From: Arenicola marina
Taxonomy: Eukaryota > Annelida > Polychaeta > Arenicolidae
NCBI GenBank assembly: GCA_964019135.1
Contig: OZ025255.1
Span: 1,798,001 to 1,862,000, forward strand
Length of the DNA: 64,000 bases
Reading direction: 5' to 3'
Shown in pieces: positions 1-12,700 of the stretch. Each line of letters starts with the position of its first letter. The first letter of the stretch is position 1. The position numbers were made by a program, and so were the translations under genes. The notes beneath the pieces are model-generated. The model was not told the DNA's origin and did no database searches. It saw nothing but the letters and a program-made list of their open reading frames with translations.

Positions 1-135
1 CTGACCCCCAGTACGGGTCCAAGACGACTCCTGTCGTCCACTGACCGCCAGTACGGGTTCAGGGCGACTCCTGTCTTCCACTGACCACCAGTACGGGTTC
101 AAGGCGAATCCTGTCTTCCACTGACCACCAGTACG

Positions 136-166
136 GGTCCAGGACGACTCCTGTCGTCCACAGACC
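136..166. other. Intramonomer dyad (potential hairpin or cruciform), representative copy
   Basis: In this GGTCC-type monomer, GGACGAC at 142-148 is the exact reverse complement of GTCGTCC at 153-159, with a 4-base TCCT loop between them. Outside a small 2 x 3 internal loop, GGTC (136-139) is the reverse complement of GACC (163-166) in the next monomer. Together this is an 11-bp foldback. The same perfect form recurs wherever a monomer has A24 with G36. The other common monomer forms keep the inner GAC/GTC and outer pairs but have a C-T mismatch at M25/M36 and a G-T wobble at M24/M37. Whether it forms in vivo is not shown by the sequence. Confidence 0.7.
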
Positions 167-200
167 CCCAGTACCGGTTCAGAGCGACTCCTGTTGTCCA

Positions 201-240
201 CTGACCACCAGTACGGGTTCAGGGCGACTCCTGTCTTCCA
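201..240. repeat. Representative consensus monomer
   Basis: This copy matches the commonest base at each position and is the reference for position numbers used here (M1-M40). It begins CTGACCACCA, carries GTACGGGTTC at M11-M20, and has GACTCCTGTC at M26-M35. Frequent alternatives elsewhere are: M3 G or T; M7 A, C or G; M12 T, G or C; M15 G, A or C; M19 T or C; M23 and M24 G or A; M26 G or A; M28 C or A; M36 T or G; M38 C or T. Several frequent changes (M15 G to A, M26 G to A, M35 C to T) are the expected product of CpG decay. Confidence 0.95.
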
Positions 241-1240
241 CTGACTACCAGTACGGGTTCAGAGCGACTCCTGTCGTCCACTGACCACCAGTACGGGTTC
301 AGGGCGACTCCTGTCTTCCACTTACGACCAGTACGGGTCCAGGACGACTCCTGTCGTCCACTGACCGCCAGTACGGGTTCAGAGCGACTCCTGTCTTTCA
401 CTGACCACCGGCACGGGTTCAGGGCGAATCCTGTCTTCCACTGACCACCAGGACGGGTTCAGGGCGACTCATGTCTTCCACTGACCCCCAGTACGGGTCC
501 AGGACGACTCCTGTCGTCCACTGACCGCCAGTACGGGTTCAGGGCGACTCCTGTCTTTTACTGACCACCAGTACGGGTTAAGGGCGAATCCTGTCTTCCA
601 CTGACCACCAGGACGGGTTCAGGGCGACACCTGTCTTTCACTGACCACCAGTACGGGTTCAGGACGACTCCTGTCTTTCACTGACCACCAGTACGGGTTC
701 TGAGCGACTCCTGTCGTCCACTGATAACCAGTACGGCTTTAGGGCGACTCCTGTCTTCCACTGACCACCAGTACGGGTTCAGAGCGACTCCTGTCTTTTA
801 CTGACCAGCAGTACGGGTTCAGGGCGACTCCTGTCTTCCACTGACCACCAGTACGGGTCCAGGGCGACTCCTGTCGTCCACTGACCGCCAGTACGGGTCC
901 AGGACGACTCCTGTCGTCCACTGACCGCCAGTACGGGTTCAGGGCGACTCCTGTCTTTCACTGACCACCAGTACGGGTTCAGGGCGAATCCTGTCTTCCA
1001 CTGACCACCAGTACGGGTCCAGGACGACTCCTGTCGTCCATTGACCACCAGTACGGGTTCAGAGCGACTCCTGTCTTCCACTGAGCACCAGTACGGGTCC
1101 AGGGCGACTCCTGTCGTCCACTGACCACCACTACGGGTCCAGGTCGACTCCTGTCGTCCACTGACCACCAGTACGGGTTCAGGGCGACTCCTGTCTTCCA
1201 CTGACCACCAGTACGGGTTCAGGGCGACTCCTGTCTTTCA

Positions 1241-1280
1241 CTTACCACCAGTACGGGTCCAGGACGAATCCTGTCTTCCA
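1241..1280 (-). repeat. CTTACC variant monomer carrying a splice-donor-like site on the minus strand
   Basis: M3 is T instead of G, so the minus strand reads GGTGGTAAGTGG, which matches the six intronic bases GTAAGT of the consensus 5' splice site. This variant recurs throughout the array, often in pairs (CTTACCACC then CTTACCGCC). It also places a TAA stop in one minus-strand frame. No gene context supports use of the site. Confidence 0.6.
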
Positions 1281-1640
1281 CTTACCGCCAGGACGGGTTC
1301 AGAGCGACTCCTGTCTTTCACTGACCACCAGTACGGGTTCAGAGCGACTCCTGTCTTCCACTGACCACCAGTACGGGTCCAGGGCGACTCCTGTCGTCCG
1401 GTGACCACCAGTACGGGTCCAGGACGACTCCTGTCGTCCACTGGCCACCAGTACGGGTTCAGGGCGACTCCTGTCTTCCACTGACCACCAGTACGGGTTC
1501 AGGGCGACTCCTGTCTTTCACTTACCACCAGTACGGGTCCAGGACGAATCTTGTCTTCCACTTACCGCCAGTACGGGTTCAGAGCAACTCCTGTCTTTCA
1601 CTGACCACCAGTACGGTTTCAGGGTGACTCCTGTCGTCCA

Positions 1641-1679
1641 CGGACCCCCAGTACAGGTTCATGGCGACCCTGTCGTCCA
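1641..1679. repeat. 39-bp monomer, register shift 1
   Basis: One C is missing from the CCCC run after TTCATGGCGA, which moves all later monomer starts by one base. The same short variant is found at 40879, 44398 and 44757. Full-length 40-bp relatives, with CCCC present, lie at 14320, 24120, 35399 and 35959. Confidence 0.95.
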
Positions 1680-2079
1680 CTGACGCCCAGTACGGGTTCA
1701 GGGCGACTCCTGTCGTCCACTGAGCCCCAGTACGGGTTCAGGGCGACTCCTGTCGTCCACTCACCACCTGTACGGGCTCAGGGCGACTCTTGTCGTCCAC
1801 TGACCACCAGTACGGGTTCAGGGCGACTCCTGTCGTCCACTGACCCCCAGTACGGGTTCAGGGCGACTCCTGTCGTCCATTGACCACCAGTCCGGGTTCA
1901 GGGTGACACCTGTCTTCCACTGACCCCCAGTACGGGTTCAGGGCGACTCCTGTCGCCCACTGACCCCCAGTACGGGTTCAGGGCGACTCCTGTCGTCCAC
2001 TGAACCCCTGTACGGGTTCAGGGCGACTCCTGTCGTCCACTGACCCCCAGTACGGTTTCAGGGCGACTCCTGTCTTTCA
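1641..2079. repeat. C-rich (M7=C, G36) monomer block 1
   Basis: Eleven monomers, mostly CTGACCCCCAG or relatives (CTGACGCCCAG, CTGAGCCCCAG, CTCACCACCTG, CTGAACCCCTG), nearly all ending CTGTCGTCCA. The block opens with the TTCATGG short monomer. It contrasts with the CTGACCACC/TCTTCCA monomers on both sides. Confidence 0.85.
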
Positions 2080-2199
2080 CTGACCACCAGTACGGGTCCA
2101 AGGCGAATCCTGTCTTCCACTGACCACCAGTACGGGTTCAGGGCGACTTCTGTCGTCCACTGACCACCAGTACGGGTTCAGGGCGACTCCTGTCTTTCA

Positions 2200-2239
2200 C
2201 TGACCACCAGTACGCGTTCAGGGCGACTCCTGTCTTCCA
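2200..2239. repeat. ACGCGTTCAG variant monomer (12 copies in window)
   Basis: G16 is replaced by C, giving TACGCGTTCAG and an MluI site (ACGCGT). It is followed by a monomer with GGGTCGAGGG. Copies begin at or near 2211, 5771, 10731, 14971, 23291, 36610, 41449, 45288, 49007, 52127, 55767 and 61127. Spacings run from about 3.1 to 13.3 kb, which shows directly that there is no fixed higher-order period. Confidence 0.88.
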
Positions 2240-5159
2240 CTGACCACCAGTACGGGTCGAGGGCGACTCCTGTCGTCCACTGACCGCCAGTACGGGTCCA
2301 GGACTACTCCTGTCGTCCACTGACCGCCAGTACGGGTTCAGGGCGACTCCTGTCTTTCACTGACCACCAGTACGGGTTCAGGGCGAATCCTCTCTTCCAC
2401 TGACCACCAGTACGGGTCCAGGACGACTCCTGTCGTCCACTGACCACCAGTACGGGTTCAGAGCGACTCCTGTCTTCCACTGACCACCATTACGGGTCCA
2501 GGGCGACTCCTGTCGTCCACTGACCACCAGTACGGGTCCAGGACGACTCCTGTCGTCCACTGACCACCAGTACGGGTTCAGGGCGACTCCTGTCTTCCAC
2601 TGACCACCAGTACGGGTTCAGGGCGACTCATGTCTTTCACTTACCACCAGTACGGGTCCAGGACGAATCCTGTCTTCCACTTACCGCCAGGACGGGTTCA
2701 GAGCGACTCTTGTCTTTCTGTGACCACCAGTACGGGTTCAGGGCGAATCCTGTCTTCCACTGACCACCAGGACGGGTTCAGGGCGACTCCGGTCTTCCAC
2801 TGACCCCCAGTACGGGTCCAAGACGACTCTTGTCGTCCACTGACCGCCAATACGGGTTCAGGGCGACTCCTGTCTTCCACTGACCACCAGTACGGGTTCA
2901 GGGCGAATCCTGTCTTCCACTGACCACCAGTACGGGTCCAGGACGACTCCTGTCGTCCACAGACCACCAGTACCGGTTCAGAGCGACTCCTGTTGTCCAC
3001 TGACCACCAGTACGGGTTCAGTGCGACTCCTGTCTTCCACTGACTACCAGTACGGGTTCAGAGCGACTCCTGTCGTCCACTGACCACTAGTACGGGTTCA
3101 GGGCGACTCCTGTCTTCCACTTACCACCAGTACGGGTCCAGGACGACTCCTGTCGTCCACTGACCGCCAGTACGGGTTCAGAGCGACTCCTGTCTTTCAC
3201 TGACCACCAGCACGGGTTCAGGGCGAATCCTGTCTTCCACTGACCCCCAGTATGGGTCCAGGACGACTCCTGTCGTCCACTGACCGCCAGTACGGGTTCA
3301 GGGCGACTCCTGTCTTTTACTGACCACCAGTACGGGTTCAGGGCGACTCCTGTCTTCCACTTACCACCAAGACGGGTTCAGGGCGACACCTGTCTTTCAC
3401 TGACCACCAGTACGGGTTGAGGACAACTCCTGTCTTTCACTGACCACCAGTACGGGTTCTGAGCGACTCCTGCCGTCCACGGACCACCAGTACGGGTTCA
3501 GAGCGACTCCTGTCTTTCACTGACCACCAGTACGGGTTCAGGGCGACTCCTGTCTTTTACTGACCACCAGTACGGTTTCTGAGCGACTCCTGTCTTCCAC
3601 TGACCACCAGTACGGGTTCAGGACGACTCCTGTCTTTCACTGACCACCAGTACGGGTTCTGAGCGACTCCTGTCGTCCACTGACCACCAGTACGGGTTCA
3701 GGGCGACTCCTGTCTTCCACTGACCACCAGTACGGGTTCAGGGCGACTCCTGTCGTCCACTGACCACCAGTACAGGTTCAGGGCGACTCCTGTCTTTCAC
3801 TGACCACCATTACGGGTTCAGGGCAACTCCTGTCTTTCACTGACCACCAGTACAGGTTCAGGGCGACTCCTGTCTTTCACTGACCACCAGCACGGGTTCA
3901 GGGCGACTCCTGTCTTCCACTGACCACCAGTACGGGTCCAGGGCGACTCCTGCCGTCCACTGACCGCCAGTACGGGTCCTGGACGACTCCTGTCGTCCAC
4001 TGACCGCCAGTACGGGTTCAGGGCGACTCCTGTCTTTCACTGACCACCAGTACGGGTTCAGGGCAAATCCTGTCTTCCACTGACCACCAGTACGGGTCCA
4101 GGACGACTCCTGTCGTCCACTGACCACCAGTACGGGTTCAGAGCGACTCCTGTCTCCCACTGACCACCAGTACGGGTCCAGGGCGACTCCTGTCGTCCAC
4201 TGACCACCAGTACGGGTCCAGGACGACTCCTGTCGTCCACTGACCACCAGTACGGGTTCAGGGCGACTCCTGTCTTCCACTGACCACCAGTACGGGTTCA
4301 GGGCGACTCCTGTCTTTCACTTACCACCAGTACGGGTCCAGGACGAATCCTGTCGTCCACTGACCGCCAGTACGGGTTCAGGGCGACTCTTGTCTTCCAC
4401 TGACCACCAGTACGGGTTCAGGGCGAATCCTGTCTTCCACTGACCACCAGTACGGGTCCAGGACGACTCCTGTCGTCCACAGACCACCAGTACCGGTTCA
4501 GAGCGACTCCTGTTGTCCACTGACCACCAGTACGGGTTCAGGGCGACTCCTGTCTTCCACTGACTACCAGTACGGGTTCAGAGCGACTCCTGTCGTCCAC
4601 TGACCACCAGTACGGGTTCAGGGCGACTCCTGTCTTCCACTTACCACCAGTACGGGTCCAGGACGACTCCTGTCGTCCACTGACCGCCAGTACGGGTTCA
4701 GAGCGACTCCTGTCTTTCACTGACCACCAGCACGGGTTCAGGGCGAATCCTGTCTTCCACTGACCACCAGGACGGGTTCAGGGCGACTCATGTCTTCCAC
4801 TGACCCCCAGTACGGGTCCAGGACGACTCCTGTCGTCCACTGACCGCCAGTACGGGTTCAGGGCGACTCCTGTCTTTTACTGACCACCAGTACGGGTCCA
4901 GGGCGAATCCTGTCTTCCACTGACCACCAGGACGGGTTCAGGGCGACACCTGTCTTTCACTGACCACCAGTACGGGTTCAGGACGACTCCTGTCTTTCAC
5001 TGACCACCAGTACGGGTTCTGAGCGACTCCTGTCGTCCACTGATAACCAGTACGGGTTCAGGGCGACTCCTGTCCCCCACTGACCACCAGTACGGGTTCA
5101 GGGCAACTCCTGACTTTCACTGACCACCAGTACAGGTTCAGGGCGACTCCTGTCTTCCA

Positions 5160-5199
5160 ATGACCACCAGGACAGGTTCAGGGCGACTTATATCGTCCA
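5160..5199. repeat. GACTTATATCG variant monomer (15 copies in window)
   Basis: The only notably A+T-rich variant: CCTG of the core is replaced so that the monomer reads GACTTATATCGTCC, and it starts ATGACC after CTTCCA. Copies lie near 5181, 7421, 8701, 17781, 19661, 22741, 26901, 38021, 46701, 48461, 50821, 51581, 53941, 57661 and 63181. Five copies have CCACCAGG and ten have CCACAAGG, so there are two sub-lineages. The change disrupts the dyad loop and the right arm. It is useful as a landmark; I see no regulatory role. Confidence 0.85.
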
Positions 5200-7119
5200 C
5201 TGACCACCAGTACGGTTTCAAGGCGACTCCTGTCGTCCACTGACCCCCAGTACGGGTTCAGGGCGACTCTTGTCGTCCACTGACCACCAGTACGGGTCCA
5301 GGACGACTCCTGTCGTCCACTGACCACCAGTACGGGTTCAGGGCGACTCCTGTCTTTTACTGACCACCAGTACGGGTTCTGAGCGACTCCTGTCGTCCAC
5401 TGACCACCAGTACGGGTTCAGGACGACTCCTGTCTTTCACTGACCACCAGTACGGGTTCTGAGCGACTCCTGTCGTCCACTGACCCCCAGTACGGGTTCA
5501 GGGCGACTCCTGTCTTTCACTGACCACCAGTACGGGTCCAAGGCGAATCCTGTCTTCCACTGACCACCAGTACGGGTCCAAGGCGAATCCTGTCTTCCAC
5601 TGACCACAAGTACGGGTTCAGGGCGACTTCTGTCGTCCACTGACCACCAGTACGGGTTCAGGGCGACTCCTGTCTTTCACTGACCACCATTACGGGTTCA
5701 GGGCGAATCCTGTCTTCCACTGACCGCCAGTACGGGTTCAGAGCGACTCCTGTCTTTCACTGACCACCAGTACGCGTTCAGGGCGACTCCTGTCTTCCAC
5801 TGACCACCAGTACGGGTCGAGGGCGACTCCTGTCGTCCACTGACCGCCAGTACGGGTCCAGGACGACTCCTGCCGTCCACTGACCGCCAGTACGGGTTCA
5901 GGGCGAATCCTCTCTTCCACTGACCACCAGTACGGGTCCAGGACGACTCCTGTCGTCCACTGACCACCAGTACGGGTCCAGGACGACTCCTGTCGTCCAA
6001 TGACCACCAGTACGGGTTCAGAGCGACTCCTGTCTTCCACTGACCACCAGTACGGGTCCAGGGCGACTCCTGTCGTCCACTGACCACCAGTACGGGTCCA
6101 GGACGACTCCTGTCGTCCACTGACCGCCAGTACGGGTTCAGGGCGACTCCTGTCTTTTACTGACCACCAGTACGGGTCCAGGGCGAATCCTGTCTTCCAC
6201 TGACCACCAGGACGGGTTCAGGGCGACACCTGTCTTTCACTGACCACCAGTACGGGTTCAGGACGACTCCTGTCTTTCACTGACCACCAGTACGGGTTCT
6301 GAGCGACTCCTGTCGTCCACTGATAACCAGTACGGGTTCAGGGCGACTCCTGTCCCCCACTGACCACCAGTACGGGTTCAGGGCGACTCCTGTCTTCCAC
6401 TGACCACCAGTACGGGTTCAGGGCGACTCCTGTCTTTCACTTACCACCAGTACGGGTCCAGGACGAATCCTGTCTTCCATTTACCGCCAGGACGGGTTCA
6501 GAGCGACTCCTGTCTTTCTGTGACCACCAGTACGGGTTCAGGGCGAATCCTGTCTTCCACTGACCACCAGGACGGGTTCAGGGCGACTCCGGTCTTCCAC
6601 TGACCCCCAGTACGGGTCCAAGACGACTCCTGTCGTCCACTGACCGCCAGTAGGGGTTCAGGGCGACTCCTGTCTTCCACTGACCACCAGTACGGGTTCA
6701 GGGCGAATCCTGTCTTCCACTGACCACCAGTACGGGTCCAGGACGACTCCTGTCGTCCACAGACCACCAGTACCGGTTCAGAGCGACTCCTGTTGTCCAC
6801 TGACCACCAGTACGGGTTCAGTGCGACTCCTGTCTTCCACTGACTACCAGTACGGGTTCAGAGCGACTCCTGTCGTCCACTGACCACTAGTACGGGTTCA
6901 GGGCGACTCCTGTCTTCCACTTACCACCAGTACGGGTCCAGGACGACTCCTGTCGTCCACTGACCGCCAGTACGGGTTCAGAGCGACTCCTGTCTTTCAC
7001 TGACCACCAGCACGGGTTCAGGGCGAATCCTGTCTTCCACTGACCCCCAGTATGGATCCAGGACGACTCCTGTCGTCCACTGACCGCCAGTACGGGTTCA
7101 GGGCGACTCCTGTCTTTTA

Positions 7120-9719
7120 CTGACCACCAGTACGGGTTCAGGGCGACTCCTGTCTTCCACTTACCACCAAGACGGGTTCAGGGCGACACCTGTCTTTCAC
7201 TGACCACCAGTACGGGTTCAGTACGACTCCTGTCTTTCACTGACCACCAGTACGGGTTCTGAGCGACTCCTGCCGTCCACGGACCACCAATACGGGTTCA
7301 GAGCGACTCCTGTCTTCCACTGACCACCAGTACGGGTTCAGGGCAACTCCTGTCTTTCACTGACCACCAGTACAGGTTCAGGGCGACTCCTGTCTTCCAA
7401 TGACCACAAGGACAGGTTCAGGGCGACTTATATCGTCCACTGACCACCAGTACGGTTTCAAGGCGACTCCTGTCGTCCACTGACCCCCAGTACGGGTTCA
7501 GGGCGACTCTTGTCGTCCACTGACCACCAGTACGGGTCCAGGACGACCCCTGTCGTCCACTGACCACCAGTACGGGTTCAGGACGACTCCTGTCTTTTAC
7601 TGACCACCAGTACGGTTTCTGAGCGACTCCTGTCTTCCACTGACCACCAGTACGGGTTCAGGACGACTCCTGTCTTTCACTGACCACCAGTACGGGTTCT
7701 GAGCGACTCCTGTCCTCCACTGACCACCAGTACGGGTTCAGGGCGACTCCTGTCTTCCACTGACCACCAGTACGGGTTCAGGGCGACTCCTGTCGTCCAC
7801 TGACCACCAGTACGGGTTCTGAGCGACTCCTGCCGTCCATGGACCCCCAGTACGGGTTCAGAGCGACTCCTGTCTTCCACTGACCACCAGTACGGGTTCA
7901 GGGCAACTCCTGTCTTTCACTGACCACCAGTACAGGTTCAGGGCGACTCCTGTCTTTCACTGACCACCATTACGGGTTCAGGGCAACTCCTGTCTTTCAC
8001 TGACCACCAGTACAGGTTCAGGGCGACTCCTGTCTTTCACTGACCACCAGTACGGGTTCAGGGCGACTCCTGTCTTCCACTGACCACCAGTACGGGTCCA
8101 GGGCGACTCCTGCCGTCCACTGACCGCCAGTACGGGTCCTGGACGACTCCTGTCGTCCACTGACCGCCAGTACGGGTTCAGGGCGACTCCTGTCTTTCAC
8201 TGACCACCAGTACGGGTTCAGGGCAAATCCTGTCTTCCACTGACCACCAGTACGGGTCCAGGACGACTCCTGTCGTCCACTGACCACCAGTACGGGTTCA
8301 GAGCGACTCCTGTCTTCCACTGACCACCAGTACGGTTCCAGGGCGACTCCTGTCGTCCACTGACCACCAGTACGGGTCCAGGACGACTCCTGTCGTCCAC
8401 TGACCACCAGTACGGGTTCAGGGCGACTCCTGTCTTCCACTTACCACCAAGACGGGTTCAGGGCGACACCTGTCTTTCACTGACCACCAGTACGGGTTCA
8501 GTACGACTCCTGTCTTTCACTGACCACCAGTACGGGTTCTGAGCGACTCCTGCCGTCCACGGACCACCAATACGGGTTCAGAGCGACTCCTGTCTTCCAC
8601 TGACCACCAGTACGGGTTCAGGGCAACTCCTGTCTTTCACTGACCACCAGTACAGGTTCAGGGCGACTCCTGTCTTCCAATGACCACAAGGACAGGTTCA
8701 GGGCGACTTATATCGTCCACTGACCACCAGTACGGTTTCAAGGCGACTCCTGTCGTCCACTGACCCCCAGTACGGGTTCAGGGCGACTCTTGTCGTCCAC
8801 TGACCACCAGTACGGGTCCAGGACGACCCCTGTCGTCCACTGACCACCAGTACGGGTTCAGGACGACTCCTGTCTTTTACTGACCACCAGTACGGTTTCT
8901 GAGCGACTCCTGTCTTCCACTGACCACCAGTACGGGTTCAGGACGACTCCTGTCTTTCACTGACCACCAGTACGGGTTCTGAGCGACTCCTGTCCTCCAC
9001 TGACCACCAGTACGGGTTCAGGGCGACTCCTGTCTTCCACTGACCACCAGTACGGGTTCAGGGCGACTCCTGTCGTCCACTGACCACCAGTACGGGTTCT
9101 GAGCGACTCCTGCCGTCCATGGACCCCCAGTACGGGTTCAGAGCGACTCCTGTCTTCCACTGACCACCAGTACGGGTTCAGGGCAACTCCTGTCTTTCAC
9201 TGACCACCAGTACAGGTTCAGGGCGACTCCTGTCTTTCACTGACCACCATTACGGGTTCAGGGCAACTCCTGTCTTTCACTGACCACCAGTACAGGTTCA
9301 GGGCGACTCCTGTCTTTCACTGACCACCAGTACGGGTTCAGGGCGACTCCTGTCTTCCACTGACCACCAGTACGGGTCCAGGGCGACTCCTGCCGTCCAC
9401 TGACCGCCAGTACGGGTCCTGGACGACTCCTGTCGTCCACTGACCGCCAGTACGGGTTCAGGGCGACTCCTGTCTTTCACTGACCACCAGTACGGGTTCA
9501 GGGCAAATCCTGTCTTCCACTGACCACCAGTACGGGTCCAGGACGACTCCTGTCGTCCACTGACCACCAGTACGGGTTCAGAGCGACTCCTGTCTTCCAC
9601 TGACCACCAGTACGGTTCCAGGGCGACTCCTGTCGTCCACTGACCACCAGTACGGGTCCAGGACGACTCCTGTCGTCCACTGACCACCAGTACGGGTTCA
9701 GGGCGACTCCTGTCTTCCA
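7120..9719. repeat. 1,280-bp (32-monomer) tandem duplication
   Basis: The unit at 7120-8399 is repeated at 8400-9679, with the match continuing to about 9719. Rare markers are present in both copies: TTACCACCAAGAC, GTCCACGGACCACCAA, a GACTTATATCG monomer (7421 and 8701) and TACGGTTCCA (8331 and 9611). I saw no difference between copies in the lines I compared. A related segment near 36.8-39.0 kb holds only a single copy, so the duplication is later than the split of those segments. Confidence 0.92.
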
Positions 9720-12700
9720 CTGACCACCAGTACGGGTTCAGGGCGACTCCTGTCTTTCACTTACCACCAGTACGGGTCCAGGACGAATCCTGTCTTCCAC
9801 TTACCGCCAGGACGGGTTCAGAGCGACTCCTGTCTTTCACTGACCACCAGTACGGGTTCAGGGCGAATCCTGTCTTCCACTGACCACCAGGACGGGTTCA
9901 GGGCGACTCCTGTCTTCCACTGACCCCCAGTACGGGTCCAAGACGACTCCTGTCGTCCATTGACCGCCAGTACGGGTTCAGGGCGACTCCTGTCTTCCAC
10001 TGACCACCAGTACGGGTTCAAGGCGAATCCTGTCTTCCACTGACCACCAGTACGGGTCCAGGACGACTCCTGTCGTCCACAGACCACCAGTACCGGTTCA
10101 GAGCGACTCCTGTTGTCCACTGACCACCAGTACGGGTTCAGGGCGACTCCTGTCTTCCACTGACTACCAGTACGGGTTCAGAGCGACTCCTGTCGTCCAC
10201 TGACCACCAGTACGGGTTCAGGGCGACTCCTCTCGTCCACTGACCCCCAGTACGGGTTCAGGGCGACTCTTGTCGTCCACTGACCACCAGTACGGGTCCA
10301 GGACGACTCCTGTCGTCCACTGACCACCAGTACGTGTTCAGGGCGACTCCTGTCTTTTACTGACTACCAGTACGGGTTCTGAGCGACTCCTGTCGTCCAC
10401 TGACCACCAGTACGGGTTCAGGACGACTCCTGTCTTTCACTGACCACCAGTACGGGTTCTGAGCGACTCCTGTCGTCCACTGACCCCCAGTACGGGTTCA
10501 GGGCGACTCCTGTCTTTCACTGACCACCAGTACGGGTCCAAGGCGAATCCTGTCTTCCACTGACCACAAGTACGGGTTCAGGGCGACTTCTGTCGTCCAC
10601 TGACCACCAGTACGGGTTCAGGGCGACTCCTGTCTTTCACTGACCACCATTACGGGTTCAGGGCGAATCCTGTCTTCCACTGACCGCCAGTACGGGTTCA
10701 GAGCGACTCCTGTCTTTCACTGACCACCAGTACGCGTTCAGGGCGACTCCTGTCTTCCACTGACCACCAGTACGGGTCGAGGGCGACTCCTGTCGTCCAC
10801 TGACCGCCAGTACGGGTCCAGGACGACTCCTGCCGTCCACTGACCGCCAGTACGGGTTTAGGGCGACTCCTGTCTTTCACTGACCACCAGTACGGGTTCA
10901 GGGCGAATCCTCTCTTCCACTGACCACCAGTACGGGTCCAGGACGACTCCTGTCGTCCACTGACCACCAGTACGGGTTCAGGGCGACTCCTGTCTTCCAC
11001 TGACCACCAGTACGGGTCCAGGGCGACTCCTGTCGTCCACTGACCACCAGTACGGGTCCAGGACGACTCCTGTCGTCCACTGACCGCCAGTACGGGTTCA
11101 GGGCGACTCCTGTCTTTTACTGACCACCAGTACGGGTCCAGGGCGAATCCTGTCTTCCACTGACCACCAGGACGGGTTCAGGGCGACACCTGTCTTTTAC
11201 TGACCACCAGTACGGGTTCAGGACGACTCCTGTCTTTCACTGACCACCAGTACGGGTTCTGAGCGACTCCTGTCGTCCACTGATAACCAGTACGGGTTCA
11301 GGGCGACTCCTGTCCCCCACTGACCACCGGTACGGGTTCAGGGCAACTCCTGCCTTTCACTGACCACCAGTACGGGTTCAGGGCGAATCCTCTCTTCCAC
11401 TGACCACCAGTACGGGTCCAGGACGACTCCTGTCGTCCACTGACCACCAGTACGGGTTCAGAGCGACTCCTGTCTTCCACTGACCACCAGTACGGGTCCA
11501 GGGCGACTCCTGTCGTCCACTGACCACCAGTACGGGTCCAGGACGACTCCTGTCGTCCACTGACCACCAGTACGGGTTCAGGGCGACTCCTGTCTTTCAC
11601 TTACCACCAGTACGGGTTCAGGGCGACTCCTGTCTTTCACTTACCACCAGTACGGGTTCAGGACGACTCCTGTCTTTCACTGACCACCAGTACGGGTTCT
11701 GAGCGACTCCTGTCCTCCACTGACCACCAGTACGGGTTCAGGACGACTCCTGTCTTCCACTGACCACCAGTACGGGTTCAGGGCGACTCCTGTCGTCCAC
11801 TGACCACCAGTACGGGTTCTGAGCGACTCCTGCCGTCCATGGACCCCCAGTACGGGTTCAGAGCGACTCCTGTCTTCCACTGACCACCAGTACGGGTTCA
11901 GGGCAACTCCTGTCTTTCACTGACCACCAGTACAGGTTCAGGGCGACTCCTGTCTTTCACTGACCACCATTACGGGTTCAGGGCAACTCCTGTCTTTCAC
12001 TGACCACCAGTACAGGTTCAGGGCGACTCCTGTCTTTCACTGACCACCAGTACGGGTTCAGGGCGACTCCTGTCTTCCACTGACCACCAGTACGGGTCCA
12101 GGGCGACTCCTGCCGTCCACTGACCGCCAGTACGGGTCCTGGACGACTCCTGTCGTCCACTGACCGCCAGTACGGGTTCAGGGCGACTCCTGTCTTTCAC
12201 TGACCACCAGTACGGGTTCAGGGCAAATCCTGTCTTCCACTGACCACCAGTACGGGTCCAGGACGACTCCTGTCGTCCACTGACCACCAGTACGGGTTCA
12301 GAGCGACTCCTGTCTCCCACTGACCACCAGTACGGGTCCAGGGCGACTCCTGTCGTCCACTGACCACCAGTACGGGTCCAGGACGACTCCTGTCGTCCAC
12401 TGACCACCAGTACGGGTTCAGGGCGACTCCTGTCTTCCACTGACCACCAGTACGGGTTCAGGGCGACTCCTGTCTTTCACTTACCACCAGTACGGGTCCA
12501 GGACGAATCCTGTCTTCCACTTACCGCCAGGACGGGTTCACAGCGACTCCTGTCTTTCACTGACCACCAGTACGGGTTCAGGGCGAATCCTGTCTTCCAC
12601 TGACCACCAGGACGGGTTCAGGGCGACTCCTCTCTTCCACTGACCCCCAGTACGGGTCCAAGACGACTCCTGTCGTCCACTGACCGCCAGTACGGGTTCA

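Noticed and set aside
1-60. Plus-strand splice acceptor (CTGAC branch point with TTCAG)
   Set aside because: CTGAC is followed by AG after only about 6 or 18 bases, and the pyrimidine tract between them is poor; no exon-like sequence follows.
142-159. Transcription terminator hairpin
   Set aside because: The stem is present in hundreds of monomers, is not followed by a T-run and is not next to any gene.
5160-5199. TATA-like promoter element in the GACTTATATCG monomers
   Set aside because: A short TATA match in a repeated variant monomer with no downstream gene is not evidence of a promoter; it is used only as a landmark.
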